From: Clostridium ganghwense
GTDB lineage: Bacteria > Bacillota > Clostridia > Clostridiales > Clostridiaceae
Reading direction: 5' to 3'
Length of the DNA: 64,000 bases
Assembly: GCF_026735165.1 (NCBI RefSeq)
Contig: NZ_JAPQES010000001.1
Span: 806,001-870,000, forward strand
Below, one piece after another: positions 27,616 to 40,197 of the stretch. Every line of letters starts with the position of its first letter. The stretch's first letter is position 1. A program made the translations under genes and the position numbers. Below the pieces are notes generated by a model, which saw only the letters and a program-made list of their open reading frames with translations, was not told the DNA's origin and made no database searches.

Positions 27616-27723
27616 TTATTTTATATCTCTTAATGAAAACTGATATTATTTAACAAACTTAAAGCTGTGTATATAAGTACCTTTCTACTTTAAGAAAATT
27701 AATGCTTAACTTTGGAGGAAGCT

Positions 27724-28668
27724 ATGAGTGACTTAAGATTTGATAGAATTACTGGAAAAGCTGTAGTGATTAGTGAAAAAAGAGGGGATAGACCTCATGA
27801 TATAGATAAAAAGAAAGATTTAAGTACATGTCCCTTTTGCCCTGGAAATGAAGAAAAAACTCCTTATGAAATATTCTCAATAGGTAACCCCTGGAATGTT
27901 AGAGTTGTACCAAATAAATTTCCAGCCATTGATAACAAAAAAACTCTCTTAGAACAAGAAAGTTTTCATACTGGTGAAACAGTTATAGGCACTCATTACG
28001 TTATAATAGATTCGGATAAACATTTTAATTATTTACACAAAATGAGTATTGATGAAATTAAAAATTTGATTTCTTGCTATAAAGCAGTAGTTAAAAATTT
28101 ATATAATAATGAAAATATCAAATATGTACAGTTATTTAAAAATTATAAAAAAGAAGGTGGCGCTTCTTTACAACATACTCATTCTCAAGCTATTTCTATG
28201 AATTTTTATCCTGAAAATATATGCAGAATACTAAAAAATTCAAAAGAATATTATAAGGAAAATAATAGCTGTTTATTTTGTGACTTAATTAAATATGAAC
28301 TAAGTAAGAAAAAAAGAATTGTGTTCGAAAACAGTAATTTTATTGTTATTACACCTTATGCCTCCCTTTTCCCATATGAAGTAGCTATTTATCCAAAAAA
28401 ACACAGCAGTAATTTTATATCTATTGATGAAGAAAAAATATCAGACTTGTCTCATGCTTTAAGTTTTATAATTAAAAAATTCTATAAAAATTTGAATGAT
28501 CCTGCATATAATTTATACTTAAATAATATAAAATCTCCTAATGAATATTTTCACTGGAGTATAAGTATAATTCCACGTACTACTACTATTGCTGGATTCG
28601 AACTATCTACAGGAGTTATGATAAACGTAGTTTCTCCTGAACAAGCCAGAGACATTTTATCTAATTAA
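27724..28668 (+). CDS. GalT-like nucleotidyltransferase/HIT-fold protein (DUF4931)
   Basis: A 314-residue member of the galactose-1-phosphate uridylyltransferase superfamily. Seen: GDRPHD near residue 21, a zinc-ligand pair CPFCPG near 33, VRVVPNKFPA near 60, the HIT-type active site LQHTHSQAI near 145 with its histidine triad variant, and a second pair CLFCDL near 179. The C-terminal HWSISIIPR resembles the second GalT half. The closest classes are GalT itself and plant/clostridial ADP-glucose phosphorylase-like proteins; the nucleotide used is not known. The start is ATG 27724, after TTGGAGGAAGCT; a TTG at 27712 overlaps the ribosome site. pgmB lies 108 bp upstream on the same strand. Confidence 0.8.
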   Translation: MSDLRFDRITGKAVVISEKRGDRPHDIDKKKDLSTCPFCPGNEEKTPYEIFSIGNPWNVRVVPNKFPAIDNKKTLLEQESFHTGETVIGTHYVIIDSDKHFNYLHKMSIDEIKNLISCYKAVVKNLYNNENIKYVQLFKNYKKEGGASLQHTHSQAISMNFYPENICRILKNSKEYYKENNSCLFCDLIKYELSKKKRIVFENSNFIVITPYASLFPYEVAIYPKKHSSNFISIDEEKISDLSHALSFIIKKFYKNLNDPAYNLYLNNIKSPNEYFHWSISIIPRTTTIAGFELSTGVMINVVSPEQARDILSN

Positions 28669-28677
28669 TAAAATAAT

Positions 28678-28726
28678 AAAAAATAAAGCTAGTAGAAACT
28701 TATTTAATCTACTAGCTTTATTTTTT
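28678..28726. terminator. Bidirectional terminator between GalT-like and CPBP genes
   Basis: A long stem, 28678-28696 with 28708-28726, core AAAGCTAGTAGA, with an A run on the left and a T run on the right. The right arm touches the stop codon of the convergent CPBP gene. Confidence 0.92.
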
Positions 28727-29414
28727 AAATAATTTTAAACATCTTAAATCCTATAAATATAATTGCACTATCTGCTAAAATATGAACAACCCATGAATTT
28801 ATAAAGTTTTCAGATTTAGTATCTAAAAAATTAAATACAAACCCTACAGCTATAAGTCCAAATAAAGCTAAAAAAGTTATTCCTAAGCTAAACCAAGTTT
28901 TAAAAATAGCTATATGGTATATTCCAAATAGTACAGATGAATATATATATGCTAATTTCTTATAACCAAGTTTGTACATATTTAAAAATATAAACCCTCT
29001 AAAAAAAACTTCTTCTAAAAACGAATTACCCAAAGTTATATATGCTCCTATCAAAATAAAATTTTCAGGAGTTATTTTTGATTTGTTTTGAAGTTCGCTA
29101 GAAATACTATTTAAATCTATGTACGAGGCTAAAATATTGTAAGCTAATAAAATTATTAAAAAAGATATTATTCCAACTAAAAAACCATACTTTAAACTCT
29201 TCTTATTTAAACAATTAAAGTTCACTAAATTCTTTATATTAGATTTTTTAATAAATTTTATATATACATATGGTATTAAAGTAAATAAGGCTATTTTGGT
29301 AATAGTTTTAACAATATAGTTAACCCCCATGCCTTGTTCTACAAAATATAAAATTATGAAAGCAGCTAATGATGACACTAATATATATTTTTTACTATAC
29401 ATATCGTCATACAT
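28725..29414 (-). CDS. CPBP family intramembrane glutamic endopeptidase
   Basis: A 229-residue protein with about seven hydrophobic helices. The CPBP (Abi/CAAX protease-like) motifs are all present: EEVFFRGFIF (EExxxR) near residue 136, FGIYHIAIF (FxxxH) near 164, and HILADSAIIF (HxxxD) near 213. These form the active site within the membrane. In bacteria the family includes immunity proteins for bacteriocins and proteases that act on membrane substrates, but no bacteriocin gene is visible here. It is followed, on the same strand and upstream by 76 bp, by a VanZ gene; whether they share a transcript is uncertain. Confidence 0.9.
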   Translation of the reverse strand: MYDDMYSKKYILVSSLAAFIILYFVEQGMGVNYIVKTITKIALFTLIPYVYIKFIKKSNIKNLVNFNCLNKKSLKYGFLVGIISFLIILLAYNILASYIDLNSISSELQNKSKITPENFILIGAYITLGNSFLEEVFFRGFIFLNMYKLGYKKLAYIYSSVLFGIYHIAIFKTWFSLGITFLALFGLIAVGFVFNFLDTKSENFINSWVVHILADSAIIFIGFKMFKII

Positions 29415-29490
29415 AATTATTTAATCTCTCCTTTTCAATAGTTAAATTTTTAAATAATTACTGTTTTCTTTCTTTAAGCTAGTCCATTAT

Positions 29491-29925
29491 TTAATTATCT
29501 CTTTTACAGTAAAAATATATAAGTGCAGCTATGCCTCCAGAAGTATCTATTAAAACATCTCGAAATCTTCCCTCTCTACCAGGAATAAAAATCTGATGAA
29601 ATTCATCTGAACAAGCATATAAAAATGTAAATACTAAAGCCATAGTTAAAGCTCTTTTCTTACTAAAGCTTTCCTTTAAAATATTATATAAAAATACATA
29701 AAGAATAAAAAACTCTGTAAAATGTCCCGTTTTCCTTACTATAAAATTAGCCAAAGTCCCAAATATACTATTTAAATCTACACCTAGTGAATTAAATATT
29801 GTAAGTATAAGACCACTTTTTTCATCCGAAACTACAGCTGGATCATTTGAAAAATTAAAAATAACAAGCATCCAAATTATAAGCAATAGCCATTTAAAAT
29901 AATATAATTTTTTTGTTTGTTTCAT
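29491..29925 (-). CDS. VanZ family membrane protein
   Basis: A 144-residue membrane protein with about four hydrophobic helices. Motifs typical of VanZ: IIWMLVIFNFSND in the first helix region, RKTGHFTEFFILYVFLYNIL near residue 63, DEFHQIFIPGREGRFRDVLI near 107, and DTSGGIAALIYF at the end. VanZ-like proteins are widespread and mostly uncharacterised; one is linked to teicoplanin resistance, which is no evidence for such a role here. The gene has its own ribosome site (AAGGAGACGTG) and lies upstream of the CPBP gene. Confidence 0.9.
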   Translation of the reverse strand: MKQTKKLYYFKWLLLIIWMLVIFNFSNDPAVVSDEKSGLILTIFNSLGVDLNSIFGTLANFIVRKTGHFTEFFILYVFLYNILKESFSKKRALTMALVFTFLYACSDEFHQIFIPGREGRFRDVLIDTSGGIAALIYFYCKRDN

Positions 29926-30129
29926 ATATCACGTCTCCTTAAGCAATATGTATTGTACATCATAAATTATATCATAATGTAGTAACTCTTTTGATAATTA
30001 CATATTCTCTTATTGAAATTTCTATTCTCATATATAGCATGATTTACCAAGTATAAAGCCCCACAAAATCTATATTTATGAACCGTATTGTATAAGGAGG
30101 ATAATCTTAGATAATATCGGAGGATAGAT

Positions 30130-30300
30130 ATGAGTATACTTGAATTTAGAAAAAAAGTTAATTTGATAAAAGTTTTTGTTAGGAAAATTGATAGAGAAAG
30201 TCTTTCTATTAAATCCAAAAAAATATTAATAAGAATTTATGCAAACAACTTACGAATTAATTTAACCGATAAAATGATTGTAGAACTAATTATAAATTAA
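30130..30300 (+). CDS. Small basic hypothetical protein, 56 residues
   Basis: A short ORF coding for 56 residues beginning MSILEFRKKVNLIKVFVRKI and ending KMIVELIIN. It is strongly basic, with alternating hydrophobic and charged residues, and shows no membrane helix or known motif. Its main support is a near-ideal ribosome site, GGAGGA at 30119-30124, five bases before the ATG, and an inverted-repeat terminator immediately after its stop. A second AAGGAGG lies further upstream near 30100. Nothing on either strand competes for this interval with an equally good ribosome site. The function is unknown. Confidence 0.6.
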   Translation: MSILEFRKKVNLIKVFVRKIDRESLSIKSKKILIRIYANNLRINLTDKMIVELIIN

Positions 30301-30353
30301 AATAGGTAGTTATGACTGCCTAAAATTCAAGCAAAAATCATAACCACCTATTA
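30301..30353. terminator. Inverted repeat between the small ORF and guaA
   Basis: AATAGGTAGTTATGA (30301-30315) pairs with TCATAACCACCTATT (30339-30353) with one G-U type mismatch. It starts immediately after the small gene and can also serve convergent guaA. Confidence 0.75.
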
Positions 30354-30408
30354 ATACTTTTAAATACTATATAAAACTCTATATTTAAGTGTTTCTAATC
30401 ACTAACTT

Positions 30409-31941
30409 CTATTCCCACTCGATAGTTGCTGGTGGCTTAGAAGTTACGTCGTAAACTATTCTGTTAACACCTTTAACTTCGTTAACTATTCTTCTTGAAA
30501 CTTCATCTAACACTTCATATGGTATTCTAGCCCAATCTGAAGTCATAGCATCGGAACTTGTTACTGCTCTTAATGCTATTGTGTGACAATATGTTCTTTC
30601 ATCTCCCATAACTCCAACTGATTGAATGTTTGGAAGACATGCAAAGTATTGCCATATCTTTTCTTCAAGTCCTGCCTTAGCTATTTCATCTCTGAATATT
30701 GCATCTGCTTCTCTTGTAATAAATAATTTTTCTTCAGTAATTTCTCCTAAAACTCTAATTGCAAGACCTGGTCCTGGGAATGGCTGTCTCCATACAAGCT
30801 TATGAGGGATTCCAATTTCTTCTCCCACAGCTCTAACTTCATCCTTAAACAATTCTCTAAGTGGCTCAATTAATGCAAATTGCATATCCTCTGGAAGTCC
30901 ACCAACATTGTGATGACTCTTTATAGTAGCTGAAGTATCTGTTCCACTTTCAACTACATCTGGATATATAGTACCTTGAACAAGAAAATCTATTTGTCCA
31001 AGTTTATTTGCTTCTTCTTCAAAAACTCTTATGAATTCTTCTCCTATTATCTTTCTCTTTCTCTCAGGATCACTTACACCTTTAAGCTTTCCTAAAAATC
31101 TATCTTGAGCATTAACTCTTATAAGATTCATATCAAATTGTTTCTTAAAAATATTTTCGACTTGGTCCCCTTCATCTTTTCTTAGTAAACCATGATCAAC
31201 AAATACACAAGTAAGCTGCTTTCCTATTGCTTTATGCACAAGTACTGCTGCAACTGATGAATCAACTCCACCTGATAACGCACAAAGTACTTTCCTATCT
31301 CCTACTAATTCTTTTATCTCTTTTATCTTTTCTTCTGCAAAAGAAGCCATTGACCAATCAGCTTTTAAATCACAAACTTTAAATAAGAAGTTTGAAAGCA
31401 TTTGCTTACCAAATAAAGTATGTTCAACTTCTGGATGGAATTGAACTCCATATATCTTTTTCTCTGCATTTTCCATAGCTGCAACTGGACATTGATCTGT
31501 TGTACCTATTATCTTAAAACCTTCTGGAACTTCTGATACATAATCTGTATGACTCATCCATGATTGATCACTTTCTTTAATTCCATCAAATAATAAAGAT
31601 GAAGTATCCAATTTAACATCTTTTTTACCATACTCTCTAATATCAGGACTTTCAACATTTCCACCTAAAGTATAGGCTGTTAGTTGATGTCCATAGCATA
31701 TTCCAAGTACAGGCACTTCCATCTCGAAAATTCCTTTATCAACCTTTGGAGTTCCTTCTCCATAAACGCTGTTAGGACCTCCTGTAAAAATTATTCCTTT
31801 AGGATTTTTTTCTTTTATCTTCTCAATAGAAGTATTATATGGAACTATTTCACAATAAACGTTATGTTCTCTAACTCTTCTTGCAATAAGTTGATTATAT
31901 TGTCCACCAAAATCTATAACTAAAACTAATTCTCTTTTCAT
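30409..31941 (-). CDS. guaA: GMP synthase (glutamine-hydrolysing)
   Basis: A 510-residue enzyme making GMP from XMP, glutamine and ATP. The N-terminal class I amidotransferase domain has [12 protein letters not shown], the nucleophile block LGICYGHQL and [11 protein letters not shown] (Cys-His-Glu triad). The ATP-pyrophosphatase domain has the P-loop [13 protein letters not shown] near residue 222. The C-terminal dimerisation domain has [16 protein letters not shown] and ends KPPATIEWE. The start is ATG 31941, after GGAGGGGTTCT; an upstream in-frame ATG at 31974 would overlap the end of guaB and lacks a ribosome site. guaB ends 19 bp upstream, so the two form the guaB-guaA operon under the guanine riboswitch. 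Confidence 0.97.
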   Translation of the reverse strand: MKRELVLVIDFGGQYNQLIARRVREHNVYCEIVPYNTSIEKIKEKNPKGIIFTGGPNSVYGEGTPKVDKGIFEMEVPVLGICYGHQLTAYTLGGNVESPDIREYGKKDVKLDTSSLLFDGIKESDQSWMSHTDYVSEVPEGFKIIGTTDQCPVAAMENAEKKIYGVQFHPEVEHTLFGKQMLSNFLFKVCDLKADWSMASFAEEKIKEIKELVGDRKVLCALSGGVDSSVAAVLVHKAIGKQLTCVFVDHGLLRKDEGDQVENIFKKQFDMNLIRVNAQDRFLGKLKGVSDPERKRKIIGEEFIRVFEEEANKLGQIDFLVQGTIYPDVVESGTDTSATIKSHHNVGGLPEDMQFALIEPLRELFKDEVRAVGEEIGIPHKLVWRQPFPGPGLAIRVLGEITEEKLFITREADAIFRDEIAKAGLEEKIWQYFACLPNIQSVGVMGDERTYCHTIALRAVTSSDAMTSDWARIPYEVLDEVSRRIVNEVKGVNRIVYDVTSKPPATIEWE

Positions 31942-31960
31942 AGAACCCCTCCGCTTTATC

Positions 31961-33544
<1,584 letters not shown>

Positions 33545-33568
33545 GTACCAAAAACACATTCGCATTAA

Positions 33569-33637
33569 TCACTCATAGTCGGAAATTTAAGGTCTCCGGT
33601 AGATACTCCTTGCCATATTCAAGGGATATACAAGTGA
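33569..33637 (-). promoter_or_regulatory. Guanine-class purine riboswitch aptamer upstream of guaB
   Basis: The minus strand shows the complete purine aptamer. P1 is TCACTTGTA with TATGAGTGA (9 bp, two wobbles). P2 is CCTTG/CAAGG around the loop AATATGG. The junction is TATCTACC, P3 is GGA..TCC around a loop containing ACCTTAAAT, and the last junction is GACTATG. The C in GACTATG corresponds to the residue that pairs with guanine; adenine aptamers have U there. With the terminator at 33493-33544 this predicts premature termination when guanine binds. Confidence 0.92.
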
Positions 33638-33805
33638 AACTATGTATTTACTTTTTAATTTACTTTAATTTTTTTATTAAGTTTTATTTTATTTTAAATT
33701 TTGACTTTTGTCAATTAAAATAATATATTTTTTGATAATAAACTTGCAGAATCTACAAAAATTTTATAGTATAATATTTTCATAAACTTACAAGGAGGAT
33801 AATAT

Positions 33806-34549
33806 ATGATAAGTTTTAAAAAAGAATATAATAGGTTATTTTTAAGATATCTTAGACGTTCAATTGAAGAATATACAATGATTAGTCCTGGAGATAGAGT
33901 TGCTGTAGGACTATCTGGCGGTAAAGACAGCATATTTTTACTTTTTGCTCTTAAGCTTATACAAATGACATCTATAAAAGATTTTGAAATAATAGGTATT
34001 AATATAGATTTAGGTTTTAACATGGATATTTCACCACTAAAAGAATTTTGCAGTAAAAATAACATTCCACTCATAATTGAAGAAACCAATATAGCAGAAG
34101 TTGTATTTAATGATAGAAACGAAAAAAAACCTTGTTCTCTTTGTTCTAAATTAAGAAAAGGAGCTTTAATTAGAATAGCCCAAAAAAATAATATTAATAA
34201 AATAGCTCTTGGCCATAATAGCGATGATGTAATTGAAACTCTTTTTATGAATGTTTTAAAGGTAGGTAAACTTGGAACTTTTCATCCTAATATATATTTT
34301 AAAGATAAGAATATTAATATAATAAGACCTCTAATTTATATGAAAGAAGATGTTATTGAAAAACTAACCAATAAGTATAATCTTCCTGTAATAAAAAGTT
34401 CCTGCCCAATAGATAAAAAGACTACAAGAGAAGATATGAAAAATTTGCTACATAAATTAGAAAAAATATATCCACATGCTCAAAGAAATATAATCACATC
34501 TTTATCTAATGTAGATTTGAAGAATTTATGGAAACAGAAGAATAATTGA
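33806..34549 (+). CDS. TtcA-like ATP-dependent tRNA thiolation protein
   Basis: A 247-residue PP-loop protein of the adenine nucleotide alpha hydrolase group. Seen: the P-loop GLSGGKDSIFLLFAL near residue 32, the CxxC pair in PCSLCSKLRKGAL near 112, LGHNSDDVIETLFMN near 133, and a later Cys in SSCPID near 198. The CxxC plus distal Cys are the Fe-S ligands known in TtcA, which makes 2-thiocytidine at tRNA position 32. Bacterial relatives that act at other positions share the motifs, so the exact site is uncertain. It follows AAGGAGG, stands alone and ends at a terminator. Confidence 0.85.
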   Translation: MISFKKEYNRLFLRYLRRSIEEYTMISPGDRVAVGLSGGKDSIFLLFALKLIQMTSIKDFEIIGINIDLGFNMDISPLKEFCSKNNIPLIIEETNIAEVVFNDRNEKKPCSLCSKLRKGALIRIAQKNNINKIALGHNSDDVIETLFMNVLKVGKLGTFHPNIYFKDKNINIIRPLIYMKEDVIEKLTNKYNLPVIKSSCPIDKKTTREDMKNLLHKLEKIYPHAQRNIITSLSNVDLKNLWKQKNN

Positions 34550-34576
34550 GAATTAACAATTGATAATTATATAATC

Positions 34577-34612
34577 AAAGGGACTTTTGCCGTTGACAAA
34601 AATCCCTTTTTT
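34577..34612 (+). terminator. Terminator of the TtcA-like gene
   Basis: AAAGGGACTTTTG (34577-34589) pairs with CAAAAATCCCTTT (from 34597) with one mismatch, followed by a T run. It also lies just past the 3' end of convergent groEL. Confidence 0.88.
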
Positions 34613-34649
34613 AAATCTCAATTTTAAATTTTCAACTTTTAAATGTATT

Positions 34650-36306
<1,657 letters not shown>

Positions 36307-36398
36307 TAAAAATAAATTTCCCCTCATAACAGAGGATGTTTAAACCAAATACTCTTTATAACTATTAGCAACTAATAAATTAGTTATTTTATGTAATA

Positions 36399-36695
<297 letters not shown>

Positions 36696-36738
36696 TCATG
36701 TATTTATATATGTTTATACAAAATTATTTTTATTATTG

Positions 36739-36765
36739 TTAGCACTCATTAACAACGAGTGCTAA
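36739..36765 (-). promoter_or_regulatory. CIRCE operator of groESL (HrcA binding site)
   Basis: TTAGCACTC (36739-36747), a 9-nt spacer, then GAGTGCTAA (36757-36765): an exact match to the CIRCE consensus. It lies just downstream of the -10 box and covers the likely transcription start. HrcA bound here would block groESL until heat stress. Confidence 0.97.
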
Positions 36766-36772
36766 TACATTT

Positions 36773-36802
36773 ATTATAATTTTATACTATAACTAATATC
36801 AA
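36773..36802 (-). promoter_or_regulatory. Sigma-A promoter of groESL
   Basis: Minus-strand TTGATA (36802-36797) and TATAAT (36778-36773) are 18 bp apart and directly precede CIRCE. The rest of the interval up to 37067 shows no further element I can name. Confidence 0.7.
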
Positions 36803-37067
36803 ATTCCACTTTTTAACTTTATGCTTCATCTAAGTCAATTATAACTAATTAATATAAAATATTAAACTAATTCGTCTTATTTCTTCTATTTCCTTATTAT
36901 TTCAAAAATAATTTTAAAACCTTTAATTTGATATATATTAAATATTTTTATAGCACACTGATTATTATATTTTTAAGATGTCCATACTAAAAATATAAAT
37001 TGTGATTAATTCTAATATAGAGAACATAGAAACTCTAACTTACTAAAGAAATCAAGAGGTGAGCGCA

Positions 37068-37730
37068 TTGATAAAAATACTAAAAAGACAAAATGTAATC
37101 TATAAAATACTTGCTACATTTTGTACAACATTACTAATTATAATATTAAGTATAAAACTCACACTAAATTTTAAACCTTTATATTATGCAGATATTATTA
37201 CATTAAATGTTCAGGAAACTTCACATTTAAGTAATGAAGAAATAAAATTAAATTATGATTATGTAATAAATTATGTACAAAATCCTAAAAAACAAATCTT
37301 TGTTTTACCTACATTGACTTTTTCAAATGAAGGTAAAATTCACTTCGAAGAAGTTAAAGCTATATTTAATAAATTAGATTATATATTCTATGTTTTAATA
37401 TTAATAGATATAATAATTATTTATATTTATATAAATAGAAATAAAGACTTTAAATTTTTAAAGTGGAGCAGTTTTTCTTTATTTATTACCCCACTTTTAT
37501 GTTTAATACCCTTTTTAATCAACTTTGACAAAAGTTTTAATATTTTTCATAAACTACTTTTTAATAATGATTATTGGCTTTTAAACTCAAAAACTGATCC
37601 AATAATAACTATTATGCCTCAAGAATTTTTTTTTCACTGTACCATTTTTATAATTAGTCTAACACTGGTATATAGTACTATTATTTATATTATTTACAAA
37701 AAACTAAATAATTATTTTGCTTTTTTATGA
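37068..37730 (+). CDS. TIGR01906/DUF1461 family membrane protein
   Basis: A 220-residue membrane protein with about four hydrophobic helices (near residues 14-34, 110-126, 140-158 and 192-214). Between the first two is the family signature region: YYADIITL, HLSNEEIKLNYDYVINYVQ, LPTLTFSNEGKIHFEEVK. This is the DUF1461 (TIGR01906) pattern, whose function is unknown. The start is TTG 37068, five bases after AGAGGTGA; a GTG at 37059 lies within that ribosome site. Its 3' end overlaps the convergent TVP38 gene by 19 bp. Confidence 0.82.
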   Translation: MIKILKRQNVIYKILATFCTTLLIIILSIKLTLNFKPLYYADIITLNVQETSHLSNEEIKLNYDYVINYVQNPKKQIFVLPTLTFSNEGKIHFEEVKAIFNKLDYIFYVLILIDIIIIYIYINRNKDFKFLKWSSFSLFITPLLCLIPFLINFDKSFNIFHKLLFNNDYWLLNSKTDPIITIMPQEFFFHCTIFIISLTLVYSTIIYIIYKKLNNYFAFL

Positions 37731-38419
37731 CTATTTATTATTTTTCTTATAATATTATCTCCTTTTAATACCCCTATAATAAATAGTATACTCATTATAA
37801 CAGCAATAAATATCAATTGTTCCATATTCTGAGTAAACATTTTAGACCCAAAATATGCTGATACAAAAATTCCTGGAATTCTTCCTAATGTTGAATATAT
37901 AGCAAAATCTTTTAATGAAATATCAGAAACACCACAAATATATCCAAAAATATCCTTTGGTAATCCCGGAATTAAATATAATAAAAATATTACAAACCTT
38001 TTACTACCAGCCTTTAATATTTTTTCAAGAAAATTAATTTTTTTTTCAGAAACTATTTTTTCTACAAAAGGCTTTCCAAATTCATTTGCAATAAGGTAGA
38101 CAAGTATGCTTCCACCTGTTATTCCTCCAAGAGAAATTATTCCTCCTATTCCTGCTCCAAAAATATATCCACCAGCAATTTGAACAATCTCTCCTGGAAT
38201 AAAGAATGCTACAACCTGTATTACTTGAATTATAAAGAAAACAAGTATACTGTATTTTCCATAAGACATTATAAATGTCTTAAGCTTTTCTGGATCTTTT
38301 AATATGTAAGAGTATTTATAATAATATTCATATCCAGAGATAATCAAAAATAATAAAACTATTATTAATATAATATATCCTTTATATTTTATAATTTGAT
38401 CTTTTATATTCCTTAACAT
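37712..38419 (-). CDS. TVP38/TMEM64 family (DedA-like) membrane protein
   Basis: A 235-residue membrane protein of the VTT/SNARE-associated family. Seen: FFIPGEIVQIAGGYIFGAGI near residue 72, GGITGGSILVYLIANEFGKP near 98, and LIPGLPKDIFGYICGVSDIS near 147, with hydrophobic helices between. Members of this superfamily have been linked to lipid scrambling and membrane homeostasis; no specific role can be given here. It is tail-to-tail with the TIGR01906 gene, with a 19-bp coding overlap and no terminator between them. Confidence 0.9.
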   Translation of the reverse strand: MLRNIKDQIIKYKGYIILIIVLLFLIISGYEYYYKYSYILKDPEKLKTFIMSYGKYSILVFFIIQVIQVVAFFIPGEIVQIAGGYIFGAGIGGIISLGGITGGSILVYLIANEFGKPFVEKIVSEKKINFLEKILKAGSKRFVIFLLYLIPGLPKDIFGYICGVSDISLKDFAIYSTLGRIPGIFVSAYFGSKMFTQNMEQLIFIAVIMSILFIIGVLKGDNIIRKIINSHKKAK

Positions 38420-38571
38420 AGTAGCTCCTTACTTGCTTTGGCTAATCCTATAATTTTTTTTAATACTCACCTTTTTTTAGTATATATCACATTAGTATTA
38501 TCTCATTAAACTTCTTTTATTATAATACGTTTATATATTAATTTTGTAAAAATATTTCTTAAATTTAAAAT

Positions 38572-38613
38572 AAAAGGATACTTATATATATTCTACATAT
38601 AAGCACCCTTTTT
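38572..38613 (-). terminator. Terminator of the hydrogenase-like gene
   Basis: AAAAGGATACTTATAT (38572-38587) pairs with ATATAAGCACCCTTTT (38597-38612) with two mismatches or wobbles, with a T run on the minus strand. It lies just after the stop codon at 38620. Confidence 0.82.
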
Positions 38614-38619
38614 CCTTCT

Positions 38620-40107
38620 CTATTTATCCAAATTTATATCTTTAAATTCCTCTAATTTTTCATTTTCAATTATATTTTGATTTTTTGATCCCTTACTAAA
38701 TTTATTTAAAGGCATTTTTGCTTTGTTTTGTGAACATACTGTAGCAGCTCCACCTATACATCCACCATCGCACATCATTCCCTCTATGAAATTGCCAGGT
38801 AATTTCCCATTTTTGGCAAGCAACATATATCTCTTAATATTTTCGCGTCCACTAATTGTAACTGGTTTAAACTCTATATCTATTTCTTTATCCTTTATGA
38901 TGTTTTTAATTGCTGCAGTAAGTCCTCCACCTTGAGCAAAGCCTCTGCCGTATGCTGATGCATCATCTACTTCAACATCATTACAACTTTCTAAATCAAT
39001 TTTATAAGCCGAAATAATTGCTGCCAGTTCTTCAAAAGTTAAAACATAGTCAACTAATCCTTTTACCTCTTCTTTTTTCATCTCCATCTTTTTAGCAGTA
39101 CAAGGTCCTATAAATACAATTACAGCATCTTCATCATTCTTTTTTATTAATTTTGCAGTTGCAATCATCGGTGAAACTGTATTGGATATATTCTCAACTT
39201 GATCTTTAAATTTATTTTCTATATATGCTACAAAACCAGGACAACATGAATTAGTCATGTATTTTTCGCCTTTTTCCATTCTTTCAACAAATTCCATAGC
39301 TTCATGTAAAGTAACTGCATCTGCTCCATAAGCTGCCTCAACCATATTTTCAAAACCTAATTTTTCTAAGGCATCTTTAACTTGTCCTACAGTTATGCTT
39401 GGACCAAATTGCCCTGTTATTGATGGTGCTATTACAGCATACACTTTCTTATCTGATTTTAAGTTATTAATAACGGAAACAATATAACTCTTGTCTGATA
39501 TAGCTCCAAACGGACATGCAGCCATACAAGCCCCACAATTTATACAATCTTCTTCCTTAATTATAGCTCTTCTATCTTCATAATCTATATCCAAAGCATC
39601 AGTCGGACATACTTTTTTACACGGTCTCATTACTTCTGACACGGCATTGTATGGACATGCTTTTTTGCACAGACCACACTCTCTACATAAATTTTGATTG
39701 ATATATGCCTTTCCATTAATTCTTGTAATAGCATTAGCTGGACATACTTCCATACATTTATGTTGAATACATCCTCTACATACTTCTGTAATAGTATACT
39801 TGTTAATAGGACATGTATCACAGGCTGCTTCGATAACATACATTATTTGATCATCTTTATCCTTATCCATTATATAATCAGCACAATCTCCATTAGTAAT
39901 ATATCCAGAAGCAATTTTGGCTCTTTCCTTCAATATAGCTCTTTCATGATAAACACAACATCTGTAAGTAGGTTTATTCCCTGGAATTATTTTATATGGA
40001 ATCTTGTCTATATTTTCTTCCGTAAGTCTGTCTTCTTTAGCTAATAAAGCAACTTCTCTTAAAACCTCATATTTCAATTTTTTTAACTGTGTTTCAAATA
40101 CATTCAT
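38620..40107 (-). CDS. [FeFe]-hydrogenase-like iron-sulfur protein, probable group B
   Basis: A 495-residue protein. The N-terminal part holds several [4Fe-4S] motifs: CRGCIQHKCMEVCP near residue 110, CRECGLCKKACP near 141 and CINCGACMAACP near 188. The C-terminal H-cluster domain has all three signatures: L1 NSCCPGF (about 286-292), L2 GPCTAKK (about 334-340) and L3 GMMCDGGCIGG (about 443-453). The wording of L1 and L2 fits the group B clostridial hydrogenases better than classical group A (TSCCPAW, MPCTAKK). Its direction of H2 metabolism is not known. The start follows AGGAGGTAAAATG; ATG 40107 is chosen for spacing, with 40110 the alternative. No maturation genes are nearby. Confidence 0.88.
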   Translation of the reverse strand: MNVFETQLKKLKYEVLREVALLAKEDRLTEENIDKIPYKIIPGNKPTYRCCVYHERAILKERAKIASGYITNGDCADYIMDKDKDDQIMYVIEAACDTCPINKYTITEVCRGCIQHKCMEVCPANAITRINGKAYINQNLCRECGLCKKACPYNAVSEVMRPCKKVCPTDALDIDYEDRRAIIKEEDCINCGACMAACPFGAISDKSYIVSVINNLKSDKKVYAVIAPSITGQFGPSITVGQVKDALEKLGFENMVEAAYGADAVTLHEAMEFVERMEKGEKYMTNSCCPGFVAYIENKFKDQVENISNTVSPMIATAKLIKKNDEDAVIVFIGPCTAKKMEMKKEEVKGLVDYVLTFEELAAIISAYKIDLESCNDVEVDDASAYGRGFAQGGGLTAAIKNIIKDKEIDIEFKPVTISGRENIKRYMLLAKNGKLPGNFIEGMMCDGGCIGGAATVCSQNKAKMPLNKFSKGSKNQNIIENEKLEEFKDINLDK

Positions 40108-40197
40108 CATTTTACCTCCTATTAATATAACCCATTTATACATTATTGTATTTTACAATAAGGAGTACGAGTTTTATCAAATCACATTCGTTTTTAT

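Noticed and set aside
29967-30218. Minus-strand frame of 83 codons between the VanZ gene and guaA
   Set aside because: It has no ribosome site and overlaps the plus-strand 56-residue ORF, which has an excellent one.
39630-39839. Cys-rich frame within the hydrogenase-like gene
   Set aside because: It is the out-of-frame reading of the ferredoxin cysteine motifs; the main frame is intact.
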